The position numbers were made by a program, and so were the translations under genes. This document shows positions 8,468 to 16,337 of a stretch of DNA of 64,000 nucleotides, piece by piece. The stretch comes from Streptomyces phaeolivaceus. GTDB taxonomy: Bacteria > Actinomycetota > Actinomycetes > Streptomycetales > Streptomycetaceae. The notes under the pieces are model-generated. The model ran no database searches. It had not been told where the DNA came from and saw nothing but the letters and a program-made list of their open reading frames with translations. Every line of letters starts with the position of its first letter. Positions within the stretch are counted from its first letter, which is position 1. The stretch spans positions 3,286,001 through 3,350,000 of the forward strand of contig NZ_CP045096.1 in the NCBI RefSeq assembly GCF_009184865.1, read 5' to 3'.

Positions 8468-8911
8468 TCAGGGTCGGCGGGCCGGGGCCGCCCCGGCACG
8501 CGGGGGTGCCGGGGCGGCGGACGGGGACAGGGGTGCGGTGGCCCTGAGCTGCGTCGTGCGGACCGGTCGGGCCCGCCGGTCGGGCGGAGGCATGGTGCGC
8601 AGCAGTTCGCCGAGGGCGGCGCGGTAGCCGTCGCGGGCATCGAGTGCCGCCTCCAGCCACTGCGCGTCGAAGTGGAGCTTGTCCGCCGACAGCTCGCCCA
8701 TGTCGCGGTCCGGATCCATGTCCGCGTGCACGCGGTCGCGGACGCGGGCGACCTGCCCCTCGGTCAGAGCCAGGAAGGAGCGCAGTTCCAGGGCACGGGC
8801 GAGGGCGGGCGAGGCATCGTGGCCGGCGGCCGTCTCGTACAGCTCCGGGACCGGGTTCCCGAAGACCCTCTGCAGGTCGCCGTCCATGGTGCTGGCCTTG
8901 ACCCGGCTCAA
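8468..8911 (-). CDS. Helical protein, Pro/Arg tail
   Basis: About 147 aa. I prefer TTG at 8911, which overlaps the upstream stop (TTGA) and has AGGAAGG upstream; an ATG at 8887 is the alternative. The helical body (LELRSFLALTEGQVARVRDR; LEAALDARDGYRAALGELLR) resembles the neighbouring helical proteins. The tail is rich in Ala/Pro and ends PARRP. The DNA of the tail (8487-8518) forms a perfect 13-bp hairpin that may also affect the transcript. Function is unknown. Confidence 0.72.
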   Translation of the reverse strand: MSRVKASTMDGDLQRVFGNPVPELYETAAGHDASPALARALELRSFLALTEGQVARVRDRVHADMDPDRDMGELSADKLHFDAQWLEAALDARDGYRAALGELLRTMPPPDRRARPVRTTQLRATAPLSPSAAPAPPRAGAAPARRP

Positions 8912-9390
8912 CGGACGGGCCTTCCTGCCCGCCACGCCGACGCCGGCGCGGGTGTACCCGCTGCTCGGTGGGGAGCGCTGGTCTGGACTGCGGGCCCGGT
9001 TCGGGGGCGAAGGCGGGCGAGCCGTTCGGCGGCGAGGTTCTTCTTGCCCGGAGCGTCCGGGTCGAGGAGCCACCGCACGACCATGGCCCGGCCGTCGCGT
9101 GCGGTGACGGCCGCGTTCACGCGGTGGGCGAGGCCCATCGTCGGGCCGTCGACCTCGCTGGGCTGGGTTTCCAGCGCGGCGAGGAGGTCGTCCTCCGCTC
9201 GGTCGAGCGCCAACTGGGCCTGGACGAGAAGGCCGTGCCACTTGACGATGTCGGTGGCGTCAGGGTTCGCGGTCGGCGCGGCGGCGACCGCGGCCTTCAA
9301 CTGGTTCATGTCCATGCCGAAGTGGGCTTCGATCCGTTCGGTGAGCACGCCCACGACATCCTCGGCGTCATCGGATATGCCGTCGGACAA
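8908..9390 (-). CDS. Helical protein, Arg-ended tail
   Basis: A 160-aa protein starting at TTG behind GGAG. The body is helical (VVGVLTERIEAHFGMDMNQL; LLVQAQLALDRAEDDLLAAL) with an 'AAVTARDGRAMVVRWLLD' segment that lines up with ALDARDGYRAALGELL in the next gene. The tail of about 35 residues is Ala/Pro/Thr-rich and ends GRPVR. It is probably translationally coupled to the downstream gene. No known family is recognised. Confidence 0.73.
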   Translation of the reverse strand: MSDGISDDAEDVVGVLTERIEAHFGMDMNQLKAAVAAAPTANPDATDIVKWHGLLVQAQLALDRAEDDLLAALETQPSEVDGPTMGLAHRVNAAVTARDGRAMVVRWLLDPDAPGKKNLAAERLARLRPRTGPAVQTSAPHRAAGTPAPASAWRAGRPVR

Positions 9391-9490
9391 AAGGGGAAAC
9401 TCCTGTTCTGGAAAGACCGGTGCCTGGGGGAATGTGAGGGGCGGCCGTACCCGGCGGCTCAGTCGCTTACGGGCAGGTGCTGAATGCCTG

Positions 9491-9844
9491 TCAGTCCAGG
9501 CACATGCGGGTATCGCGGTAGACGTACGTGCCGGAGACCCAGCCCTTGACGCCGGTCGACTTGTCCGTGATGTAGAGCCAGTTGCCACTCTTCTTGTGGA
9601 CGGTGAACTTGTGGCTCTTGTAGAGCACGCCGACCGCGGTGGACTTCGTGGTGGCCTTGGACCGGATGGTCACTGCCGACGCGTGGACCTTGTACGGCAG
9701 CGGCGGGAGGTCCGGACAGGTAGTGATGCTCGTGGCCGTCGAGGCAGCAGCGGCGGGGGCCGCACTCGCGGGCGTAGTGGACAGCATCGGCAGAGTGATT
9801 GCTCCGAGCATCGCCGCGGATATGGCCATTCGGGTGGAGCGCAT
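9491..9844 (-). CDS. Secreted SH3-like protein
   Basis: A 117-aa exported protein. A signal peptide covers about residues 1-29 (MRSTRMAISAAMLGAITLP, cleavage after PASA). The mature part carries a bacterial SH3-like fold: HASAVTIRSKATTKSTAVGV, then FTVHKKSGNWLYI and GVKGWVSGTYVYR, the usual 'R..p...s..ig.l..G..........W..v....g..GWv...yl' pattern, with two cysteines. It may bind the cell wall. The ATG has GGAGG upstream. A palindromic element (9921-9968), nearly repeated at 40971-41017, lies in its leader. Confidence 0.85.
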   Translation of the reverse strand: MRSTRMAISAAMLGAITLPMLSTTPASAAPAAAASTATSITTCPDLPPLPYKVHASAVTIRSKATTKSTAVGVLYKSHKFTVHKKSGNWLYITDKSTGVKGWVSGTYVYRDTRMCLD

Positions 9845-9920
9845 GCGGAAGAAACCTCCGTGAAGGCATAGGGGTTGCGTGGAATGGCGCCGCGGGAGTT
9901 GTCCCGGCGGCTGTATAAGA

Positions 9921-9968
9921 GTCCGGAGAATCGCCGGTTTGGCTAACCGGCGATCGTCGGCTATGTTT
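9921..9968 (-). promoter_or_regulatory. Palindromic operator-like element (copy A)
   Basis: Between the 9993 gene and the SH3 gene lies a perfect inverted repeat, CGCCGGTT-N5-AACCGGCG (9932-9952). Read on the minus strand it is preceded by AACATAGCCG and followed by CTCCGGAC. The same block occurs at 40971-41017 upstream of a plus-strand operon in the same orientation relative to the gene. Conservation of both palindrome and flanks suggests a regulator binding site rather than a terminator. Confidence 0.6.
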
Positions 9969-9992
9969 CGCCGCCCGCGTCGGCTATGCCGC

Positions 9993-10739
9993 TCAGCGCG
10001 AGCGGCCGGGCGGGCGCGAAGCAGGGGCTTTCGCCACACCGGCGGGGCGGCTGGCTGCGGCTGCCGGGCGGACCGGTGGGAGAGGACCGGCCTCGCCGGT
10101 AAGCCGGTCGTCGCACCACTGCAGGGCCTCGCCCACCGTGTCGAAGCCGCCCTCGCGCAAGGTGTGCGTCCACGCGTCGGTGTCGACCTCCTTGACCACG
10201 ACGCGGAACGGGCTGGGGGCTCGCTCGTCCAGGGCGCGCAGGGCCACGACGGTGACCATGTCGTCCGGGTCGTCGCAGGTGTAGGAGTAGCCCATGGCGT
10301 AGTGGTCGCCGTCGCCCGCGAGGCGTCGCTCCAGCGCACGAGTCGTCTCGTCCGCCGGCGGTGGGCCCAGCTCCGGGTCGAGGCCGATGGCGTCGGGCGG
10401 GCACCCGCGGTGGATGAGCCAGGACTGCGCCATCGCGGGCAGTGGCAGCAGGGCCTGCTCGAAGTCGAACGTCTCCTTCTCCCGGTCCCGCTTCAGGTGA
10501 ATGGCGACGTATTGCGGCATGCCGGGGTGCCCGAGAGTGGCGGTGCGGTCGAAGAGGACGTAGTAGCTGTGCGCGCCGTTGGGGGTGTGGTGTTCGGCGA
10601 GGGGGACGAGCATGTCCTCGCGGACGGCGACCTGGCGGTAGAAGTCGAGGTACATCTCCTCGTCGGCATCGAAGTCGTCCAGCTCGAAGTCGACTTGGGG
10701 GAGGGACTTCCGAGCCGGCGCCGGTTCGGTGGGAGACAA
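9993..10739 (-). CDS. Hypothetical protein, Arg-ended tail
   Basis: A 248-aa protein of unrecognised family. The body is acidic and looks folded (LDDFDADEEMYLDFYRQVAV; HSYYVLFDRTATLGHPGMPQ; DHYAMGYSYTCDDPDDMVTV; GGFDTVGEALQWCDDRL). The last 30 residues are Pro/Ala/Arg-rich and end PGRSR. The start is TTG at 10739 (a TTG-TTG pair) behind GAAAGG at proper spacing. The frame stays open upstream into the N-terminal part of the frameshifted gene at 10760-11471, which is coincidental. Confidence 0.72.
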   Translation of the reverse strand: MSPTEPAPARKSLPQVDFELDDFDADEEMYLDFYRQVAVREDMLVPLAEHHTPNGAHSYYVLFDRTATLGHPGMPQYVAIHLKRDREKETFDFEQALLPLPAMAQSWLIHRGCPPDAIGLDPELGPPPADETTRALERRLAGDGDHYAMGYSYTCDDPDDMVTVVALRALDERAPSPFRVVVKEVDTDAWTHTLREGGFDTVGEALQWCDDRLTGEAGPLPPVRPAAAASRPAGVAKAPASRPPGRSR

Positions 10740-10759
10740 CAAGGGCCTTTCGATGGAGT

Positions 10760-11471
10760 TCAGCGGCGCTGCGCCGGGGCGGACGGCGATGTGCCGGGTC
10801 GAGCCGGGACCTTCGGCGCCTGGGTCGTGGGCGTCCGGCGGGCGGCGAACAGCGCGGCGCGTCCGGCGTCGGTGAGTGAGACCGGCTGGCCGGCGTGCAC
10901 GGGGTGGCCGGTATCCCTCACGACCAGGCCGGCGTCCTCCAGCCGCTGCAGCTTGGCGTGAGGGATGCGGGTGCCGGAGGCGGCGGTGACGGACATCCGG
11001 CCGGTCAGCAGGTGTTCGTAGAGCTTGGCGCCGCCGACGATGGCGAGCAGCGCCGCCTGGTCGTCCGTCGAGAGTGGCTTCGCGCCGGGCGCCAAGGCCG
11101 CTGCGGCGGCCTCGATGGGCTCCAGGGCGGCGAGCACCTTCCGGGCAGCGGCGTCCCGCGCGTCGGTGGCCTCCTCCAACTGGTCCACTGATAAAGCCAA
11201 CGGTGCGGTCGATGCGCGTGAACAGGGCGTCATCGACGTCGAACTCGCCGCTGGAAAGGCGGTTGAGGAGGCGGAGGTAGAAGGTGACGCTGGTCTGGAC
11301 CTTGGCCAACTCCCTGTACCGGTCGACCAGGTGGGCGTGCGGCTCGTCGAGGAGGCCGCGGTCGCGGTAGGCCCACAGGGTGTCGATGTCGTGACCGGTG
11401 ACGGCTTCGAGGCGATGGTCGAGCGGGGAGACCGCACGCCGGGCTGGCGTCGGCGCGGGTTCAGGGGGCAT
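10760..11471 (-). pseudogene. Winged-helix protein broken by a frameshift
   Basis: Two overlapping frames appear to make one protein. The ATG at 11471 (GGAG upstream) starts a helical N-terminal part up to about 11195 (LDHRLEAVTGHDIDTLW; FYLRLLNRLSSGEFDVDD). From about 11195 the next frame (+1) continues with ALSVDQLEEATDARDAAARK, then a winged helix (KLQRLEDAGLVVRDTGHPVH, SLTDAGRAALFAARR) and a tail ending PAQRR. Related proteins (8468, 50229) join these parts in one chain. The C-terminal part alone could start at GTG 11188, but no ribosome site precedes it. This is either a real lesion or a base-call error. Confidence 0.6.
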
Positions 11472-11489
11472 AGGCGAGGCTCCGTGCGT

Positions 11490-11975
11490 TCAGCGGGTGT
11501 GATGGTGCGCGGGGTTGTGTGCGGGACGGGGCAGGCCCGGCAGTGCGGTGGGCGGCGGACCGGGCCGGGGCACGGGAGTGCGGGCGGTCAGCTGCGGGGA
11601 GCGGGAGCGTGCCGCGTGGGTGCGGGCGCTCAGCGGCCGACGGGTCATCCCCAGGCGGCGGCCGACCTCGTCGTAGACGTCGTTGCCCGCACGCGGCCGG
11701 ATGGCGACGACGTGGATCTCCTTCGGGTGCGCGGACTCCGCGGGCGCCGGGCGAACGCCGTAGACGACGCGCCAGTCCTTGCGCGAGTCCACGAACAGCT
11801 TCCGGAATCCCTCCAGGTCGCCGTCGAGGCGTAGCCCGAAACGCTGCGCGTTCACGACTTCCTGCAGGTAGGCGAGGGTCAGGTCGCGGATGTCGCTGGG
11901 GGCCTGGAGGAGATCGGTCAGCGCGCGGGGGTCGAAGCTCAGTCCGAAGGCGGGCTGCCCCTGTCCCGCGGTCAT
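11490..11975 (-). CDS. RelE/ParE-like protein with long tail
   Basis: A 161-aa protein. Residues 10-115 follow the RelE/ParE toxin fold: an N-terminal helix pair (LTDLLQAPSDIRDLTLAYLQ), then LEGFRKLFVDSRKDWRVVYG and EIHVVAIRPRAGNDVYDEVG, the core strands and C-terminal helix of that family. A Pro/Arg/His tail of about 45 residues ends HHHTR, unusual for a toxin. The ATG overlaps the stop of the DUF4913 gene (ATGA). Whether it is a toxin is uncertain; no obvious antitoxin is present unless the DUF4913 protein serves as one. Confidence 0.7.
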   Translation of the reverse strand: MTAGQGQPAFGLSFDPRALTDLLQAPSDIRDLTLAYLQEVVNAQRFGLRLDGDLEGFRKLFVDSRKDWRVVYGVRPAPAESAHPKEIHVVAIRPRAGNDVYDEVGRRLGMTRRPLSARTHAARSRSPQLTARTPVPRPGPPPTALPGLPRPAHNPAHHHTR

Positions 11976-12616
11976 GACGTCGGCTCGTCCGGCTCGGCGG
12001 CCTCCGCCCGGTCCGCCGCCGTCTCCGTACGAACGGATGGCGGCGGGCCGGGCAGAAGACGGTGCGCGGGCCGGTCGGGAGAGGTCATGCAGGCCGACAG
12101 CGGCCCGCCCGGTGCGCGGATCGCCGCAACGGCGTGGGTGAGGAAGTCCCGGTGCCACACGAACAGGCCGGAGAGTCCGGCTTCGGGGTCCTTGTGCTGC
12201 TCGTACGCAAGCCACAGGGCGTGGAGCCAGGCCACGACATCGTCGTGCTCCTGCCACTGCAGACACCAGGGCGCAGCGGTGGTGACCTCCGACCCGTAGA
12301 CCGGGAGGAAGAAGTCGTCGACCCAGTCCGACAAGGCGTCGAGTTCGTCTTCCCTTTCCTCCCCGTCGAGTTCCAGGATCGGGTGGGGCTCCGGCAAAGC
12401 GGCGGCAAGCGGTCCGCCGAGCCCCGGCATGCCGAACGCGGCGAACGGCGATCCGCTCGGCTCCGGGGCGGACGCGAGGTGGTCGAGTTGCTGCGCCTGT
12501 TGCGCCGACTGCTCCATGAGCCGTCGGACGCTCGCCTCGATTCCCTCCAACTGCGGATCGGGAATGCGAACCGGCTCCAACTCCCCATCGTCAGACGGTT
12601 TTGTGGACTCGGGCAT
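11972..12616 (-). CDS. DUF4913 domain protein
   Basis: A 214-aa protein. Residues 95-175 match the DUF4913 pattern seen in Streptomyces plasmids and phages: LSDWVDDFFLPVYG, APWCLQWQEHDDVVAWLHAL, WLAYEQH, FVWHRDFLTHAVAAI. The N terminus is acidic with a helix (EGIEASVRRLMEQSAQQAQQ). The ATG has AGGAGG upstream. Unlike its neighbours it lacks an Arg-ended tail and ends EPDEPTS. It is coupled to the RelE-like gene. Function is unknown. Confidence 0.8.
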   Translation of the reverse strand: MPESTKPSDDGELEPVRIPDPQLEGIEASVRRLMEQSAQQAQQLDHLASAPEPSGSPFAAFGMPGLGGPLAAALPEPHPILELDGEEREDELDALSDWVDDFFLPVYGSEVTTAAPWCLQWQEHDDVVAWLHALWLAYEQHKDPEAGLSGLFVWHRDFLTHAVAAIRAPGGPLSACMTSPDRPAHRLLPGPPPSVRTETAADRAEAAEPDEPTS

Positions 12617-12755
12617 GAAAAGGTTGGCCTCCTACGAGACGCGGAATGAGAGAAGGGCGAAATCGGCGAGGTAAAACGGCCAGCGAGCCATAAGTCCGCT
12701 TCGCCGGATTGCCGACTTGGGCGCCGGTCGCCTTGACGGGAGGCGCGCTCGCGGC

Positions 12756-13511
12756 TCAGACGGTGAGAGTCACGTCGTCTTGCGTGAGGGTCTCGCGGAT
12801 CGTTTCGGTGAGCCGGTCGGCCGCGATCGACGCGTAGTGCTCGGTCTTCTCAACGCCGATGAAGTCCCGGCCTTCCAGTAGGGCGGCGACGCCCGTGGAG
12901 CCGGAGCCGGCACAGAAGTCGAGCACCGTGCCGCCCTCGGGGCTGATCTTGACCAGCTCGCGCATCACCTCGACGGGCTTCTGCGTGATGTGCTGGCGCT
13001 TCGCCCCCGAGGGCTGCGACGCGGAGTACATGCCCGGTAGATAGACCGGGTTGCGGGAGCCGTCGATCGGCCCCTTGCTGGCCCAGACGATGAACTCGCA
13101 GTTTTGCGTGAACCTCCCGCGCTGGGGCCTGGCCTGCGGCTTGTGCCAGGCCAGTACCCCACGCCACAGCCAGCCGGCCGCCTGGATCGCGTCCGTCGTG
13201 GTCGGCAGTTGGCGCCAGTCGGTGAACAGCAGCGCGGTCCCGCCGGTCTTGGTGAGGCGGTGGGCCTCGGTCATGATCTGCGTCAGCCAGAACGAGTAAG
13301 ACCTCTGGTCCATGTTCTCGCCGGTGAAGTCGGCGAGGTCGTTCTTGGAATCGGCAGAGGTGTACTTCTGCTTCGCGGAGCGGGTCGTGCGCTCCTTCGC
13401 AGTCCTACCGCCCGAGTTGTACGGCGGATCGGTGATGACGGAGTCGACGCAGCCGTCCGGAAGGCCGGCGAGAACACTGAGGGCGTCGCCCTGGTGCAGG
13501 GAAAAAGGCAA
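12756..13511 (-). CDS. DNA methyltransferase, beta class (N6-A or N4-C)
   Basis: A 251-aa DNA methyltransferase. The catalytic motif IV DPPY (28-31) precedes the AdoMet motif I FCAGSGSTG (199-207), the beta-class order. HKPQARPQRGRF and ITQKPVEVMRELVKIS are typical of the family. The start is TTG at 13511 with AGGGG upstream; a longer frame exists but crosses the promoter. No cognate restriction enzyme is adjacent, so it is likely a solitary methyltransferase protecting the element or marking its DNA. It is the first gene after the divergent promoter. Confidence 0.9.
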   Translation of the reverse strand: MPFSLHQGDALSVLAGLPDGCVDSVITDPPYNSGGRTAKERTTRSAKQKYTSADSKNDLADFTGENMDQRSYSFWLTQIMTEAHRLTKTGGTALLFTDWRQLPTTTDAIQAAGWLWRGVLAWHKPQARPQRGRFTQNCEFIVWASKGPIDGSRNPVYLPGMYSASQPSGAKRQHITQKPVEVMRELVKISPEGGTVLDFCAGSGSTGVAALLEGRDFIGVEKTEHYASIAADRLTETIRETLTQDDVTLTV

Positions 13512-13696
13512 AGAGGAACCCCTATTCGGGTGCGGAGTCACGGAGGTAACCAACCGCCTCGCGCAGGAGTCCTCGCGGGCCGGAATTGGGCATACAGAAG
13601 CCCAGGGCCGCAGACCGAGGAGGGCGAGGGGGAGTCCAAAAACTGTAGAGGCGAAAGCGCCGACGGCCAAGAAGCGCGTTGCTGAGGTGCCGGATT

Positions 13697-13746
13697 CCGA
13701 TACCTCACGCCGACTTTTTGGTCAACCGCCGATTCGCGCTTACTGT
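13697..13746. promoter_or_regulatory. Overlapping divergent promoters
   Basis: On the minus strand, TTGACC (13725-13720), 17 bases, then TATCGG (13702-13697) points at the methyltransferase. On the plus strand, TTGGTC (13718-13723), 17 bases, then TACTGT (13741-13746) points at the secretion operon. The two -35 boxes share the palindrome TTGGTCAA, so the two polymerases would compete for the same DNA. The nearby AATCGGCGGTTGACCAAA weakly resembles the palindromic element at 9921 and 40971. Confidence 0.6.
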
Positions 13747-13965
13747 TTTTGAACCGCCCGGCGCACACCGCCGCTGGCTACTCCCCGCCCTACCTCACGG
13801 AGGTACCCCCCTGCCTCGGCACACCTAGCTCACGGCCCGGCCACGCGGAGCGAGCGGCAACTCGCCCGCGCCTGCCCGTCCCGATCGCCCACCCCGGCCG
13901 CCGCGCCCTTCCACCACGCCTCGCGCACGCGGCACGCCGGACACCACACCCCGAAGGACACGCTC
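13747..13965 (+). other. Leader region of the secretion operon
   Basis: About 220 bases between the plus-strand -10 box and the first ribosome site of the secretion operon. An 84-codon frame starting at a TTG runs through it (13749-14003), but it has no ribosome site and a composition unlike the genes around it, so I do not call it. With the minus-strand leader (13512-13696) this makes a 454-base gap without a confident gene. Confidence 0.5.
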
Positions 13966-15155
13966 ATGACGTCTCGCTACCCGCCCCCGCCCGAAAACGC
14001 TGACCGGCGAGCGGTCCGCTCCGGTTGAAGGCGCTCGCCGCCGGCATCGGCGTCGTCTTCCTCTCCCCGATCCTGATCGCCAGCACCGGCATGATGCTGG
14101 CCTCCTCCGCCGACGCCGTGCAGAGCAGCGGCTCCTTCAGCAACTGCCTGACCGACCTCGACACCGACAAGGTCGCCGAACAGGTCACCAAGATCCTCGA
14201 CGGCGCGTCCGGCAAGAACGTCCACATCAAGGGCCTGGACCTGCCCGCTGAGCAGGTCCCCAACGCGGCGACGATCGTGGCCACCGGCCTCTCGCTCGAC
14301 GTCCCCAAGAAGGGACGGATCGTCGCGCTCGCCACGGCGATGCAGGAGAGCCGACTGCGCAACCTCAACTACGGGGACCGGGATTCCCTCGGCCTGTTCC
14401 AGCAGCGCCCCTCGCAGGGCTGGGGCAGCGCCCAGCAGATCCGCGACCCGGTCTACGCGAGCGAGCAGTTCTACAAGCACTTGCTCAAGGTGAACGGCTG
14501 GCAGCAGATGACCATCACCCAGGCCGCCCAAGCCGTGCAGAGATCCGGCTACCCCGACGCGTACGCGCAGTGGGAGAAGCTGGCCACCGCACTGCAGGAA
14601 GCCATCGCCAAGACCTTCCCCGGCGGCAACGACGCGGACAGCAAGGACGCAGACCAGGGCAAGCAGCCATCGACCGGCACGAGCGGCTGCGCGCCGGGCC
14701 AGGACGGATCCGGCTTCGGCCGCATCCCCGAGGGAAGCGTCCCCAAGGGATACGCGATCCCCAGGGACGCCGATCCGAAGGCACGCAAGGCCATCGAGTG
14801 GGCGATGCACCAGCTCGGCACGCTCTACCAGTGGGGCGGCTCCTGCACCAACGCGCACGGCCCCGACCCCATGGGCCGCTGCGACTGCTCCAGCCTGATG
14901 CAGCAGGCGTACGCGCATGCCGGCGTCACGCTCACTCGCACCACCTACACGCAGGTCAACGAGGGTAAGGCGGTCCCGAACGCCCAACTTGAGCCCGGTG
15001 ACCTGATCTTCAGCCGTGGCACCGCCGCCCGGCCCGAGCACGTCGGCATGTACATGGGCGAGGGCCTCGTGATCGAGGCGCCGCGCACATCGAAGCCGGT
15101 CCGGATCACCCCGATCAAGGACTGGACGATTCTCGCCGCCCGCCGCGTCCTCTGA
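13966..15155 (+). CDS. VirB1-like transglycosylase / NlpC-P60 hydrolase (possible frameshift near 14025)
   Basis: From TTG 14025 the protein is 376 aa. It has a membrane segment at residues 2-28, a lytic-transglycosylase-like domain (ALATAMQESRL, Glu108; SLGLFQQRPSQGWGS), a linker, and a C-terminal NlpC/P60 cysteine peptidase (CDCSSLMQQAYAHAG near 287; EHVGMYMG near 337). It would open peptidoglycan for the conjugation channel. The only strong ribosome site (AAGGA) precedes ATG 13966, which opens a 20-codon frame ending at a TGA that overlaps the TTG. Either that is a coupled leader, or the true N terminus is joined by a -1 frameshift or base-call error. Confidence 0.85.
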
Positions 15156-15294
15156 CGCCGCCCCCGTCCCGGCACCGCTCCGGCGGGCCGCCGCCGCGGC
15201 CACTTCCGCGCCCCGAGCGCGCCTCCCTCTCCGCTTCCCCTCTTTCCGGCGGGCCCTCGCCTGGCCCGCGTATGCAAGGAGCCCCGCCACCCCT

Positions 15295-15609
15295 ATGTCC
15301 GTCTCTCTCGCAGACCGCGTCATCCAGCTCGCCTATGACCCAGGAATCTCGCCCAAGGGCGGCGGGTTGCCCGGGCTGAGCGTGCTGAAGAACGTCGTCA
15401 ACTCGATCAACCTGTTCGGGATCATCGCCGTCGTCGGCGCCCTCGCCGTCTCGCTCGGCGTATGGGCCTGGGGTCACCACACCGGTGGTCACCAGGCCGA
15501 GGCCAACGGCAAGAAGGGTGCGGTCGTGGCCGCGGGCGCCGCCCTCGGTCTGGGCGCCGCGAACGGCATCGTCGCCTTCTTCTCCGCCCTCGGGTCGCAG
15601 GTCCGCTGA
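15295..15609 (+). CDS. Small membrane protein, VirB2/DUF6112-like
   Basis: A 104-aa protein with two hydrophobic helices (INLFGIIAVVGALAVSLGVW and VVAAGAALGLGAANGIVAFF) separated by a polar, Gly/His-rich loop. This size and topology match the pilin-like component found at this position of actinobacterial type IV secretion operons. It starts at ATG 15295 and overlaps the start of the next gene (TGATG). It is probably an assembly component of the channel; assignment is by topology and position. Confidence 0.75.
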   Translation: MSVSLADRVIQLAYDPGISPKGGGLPGLSVLKNVVNSINLFGIIAVVGALAVSLGVWAWGHHTGGHQAEANGKKGAVVAAGAALGLGAANGIVAFFSALGSQVR

Positions 15610-16301
15610 TGCGGAAACGATTCCCCTCCTTTTCGCTGTCCTCGTACGGCGCAGGCTGGTCGGCCAACCGGCGCATCGCGATCGTCGCCTGCGTCCTCGC
15701 CGTCCTGCTCGCCATCGCCGGGATCGTCGCCCTGCTGACCGGCGGCAGGGACGGCCACCCTGTCCCAGACGCCGCCGCGCCTACCCCGGTTCACAGCGCG
15801 TCCTCCTCCGAGGCCGCCCCGGAGCCTTCCTCCGGATCCGGGTCGGTGCCCAAGCCTCCGCAGATCGCCGAGCCGGTCGCCTATTCCAAGGCGGCGGCCC
15901 AGATGCTGTGGTCCTACGACACCCGCGACACCAGCCGCGACCAGCAACTCGCCGGTATGCGCGCCTGGATGACGACGGAGACCAGGTACGCCGACTGGGC
16001 CTCGGTCTCCGGCCAGGTTCCCGATCCGGTGCTGTGGTCGCGGATGGCCGACCAGGACCAGCACGCCACTGCCAGCGTCACCGAGGGCCACTACCCCTCC
16101 GCGTTCAAGCAGGCACTGGCCGACGACCCGTCCGCGATCACCGAGGCGTACATCTACGTCGTCACCGTCAACGGCAAGCAGCAGATCGCCTGGAAGAAGG
16201 GCGGCGGCGGAGCCGAGGAACGCGCCGTGACCCTCGCCGTGCAGTGCCGCCCGAATCACGACTGCACCTTGGCCGCCATCGCTCCGAGCGTCACGCAGTG
16301 A
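15609..16301 (+). CDS. VirB8-like secretion protein
   Basis: A 230-aa protein with a short cytoplasmic N terminus, one membrane helix (RIAIVACVLAVLLAIAGIVA, about residues 22-45), a Pro/Ser-rich linker, and an extracytoplasmic domain with an NTF2-like layout (AAAQMLWSYDTRDTSRDQQL; AYIYVVTVNGKQQIAW). This is the build of VirB8/TcpC proteins that bridge the inner-membrane complex. ATG 15609 overlaps the preceding stop. Confidence in the role comes mainly from topology and operon position. Confidence 0.78.
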   Translation: MRKRFPSFSLSSYGAGWSANRRIAIVACVLAVLLAIAGIVALLTGGRDGHPVPDAAAPTPVHSASSSEAAPEPSSGSGSVPKPPQIAEPVAYSKAAAQMLWSYDTRDTSRDQQLAGMRAWMTTETRYADWASVSGQVPDPVLWSRMADQDQHATASVTEGHYPSAFKQALADDPSAITEAYIYVVTVNGKQQIAWKKGGGGAEERAVTLAVQCRPNHDCTLAAIAPSVTQ

Positions 16302-16337
16302 CCCGCGCCTGACACAAGAATGGAGGAGTAACTCCCC

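Noticed and set aside
13749-14003. 84-codon frame between the divergent promoter and the secretion operon
   Set aside because: No ribosome site, Pro/Arg/His-rich composition, and it begins at the expected transcription start; more likely leader DNA.
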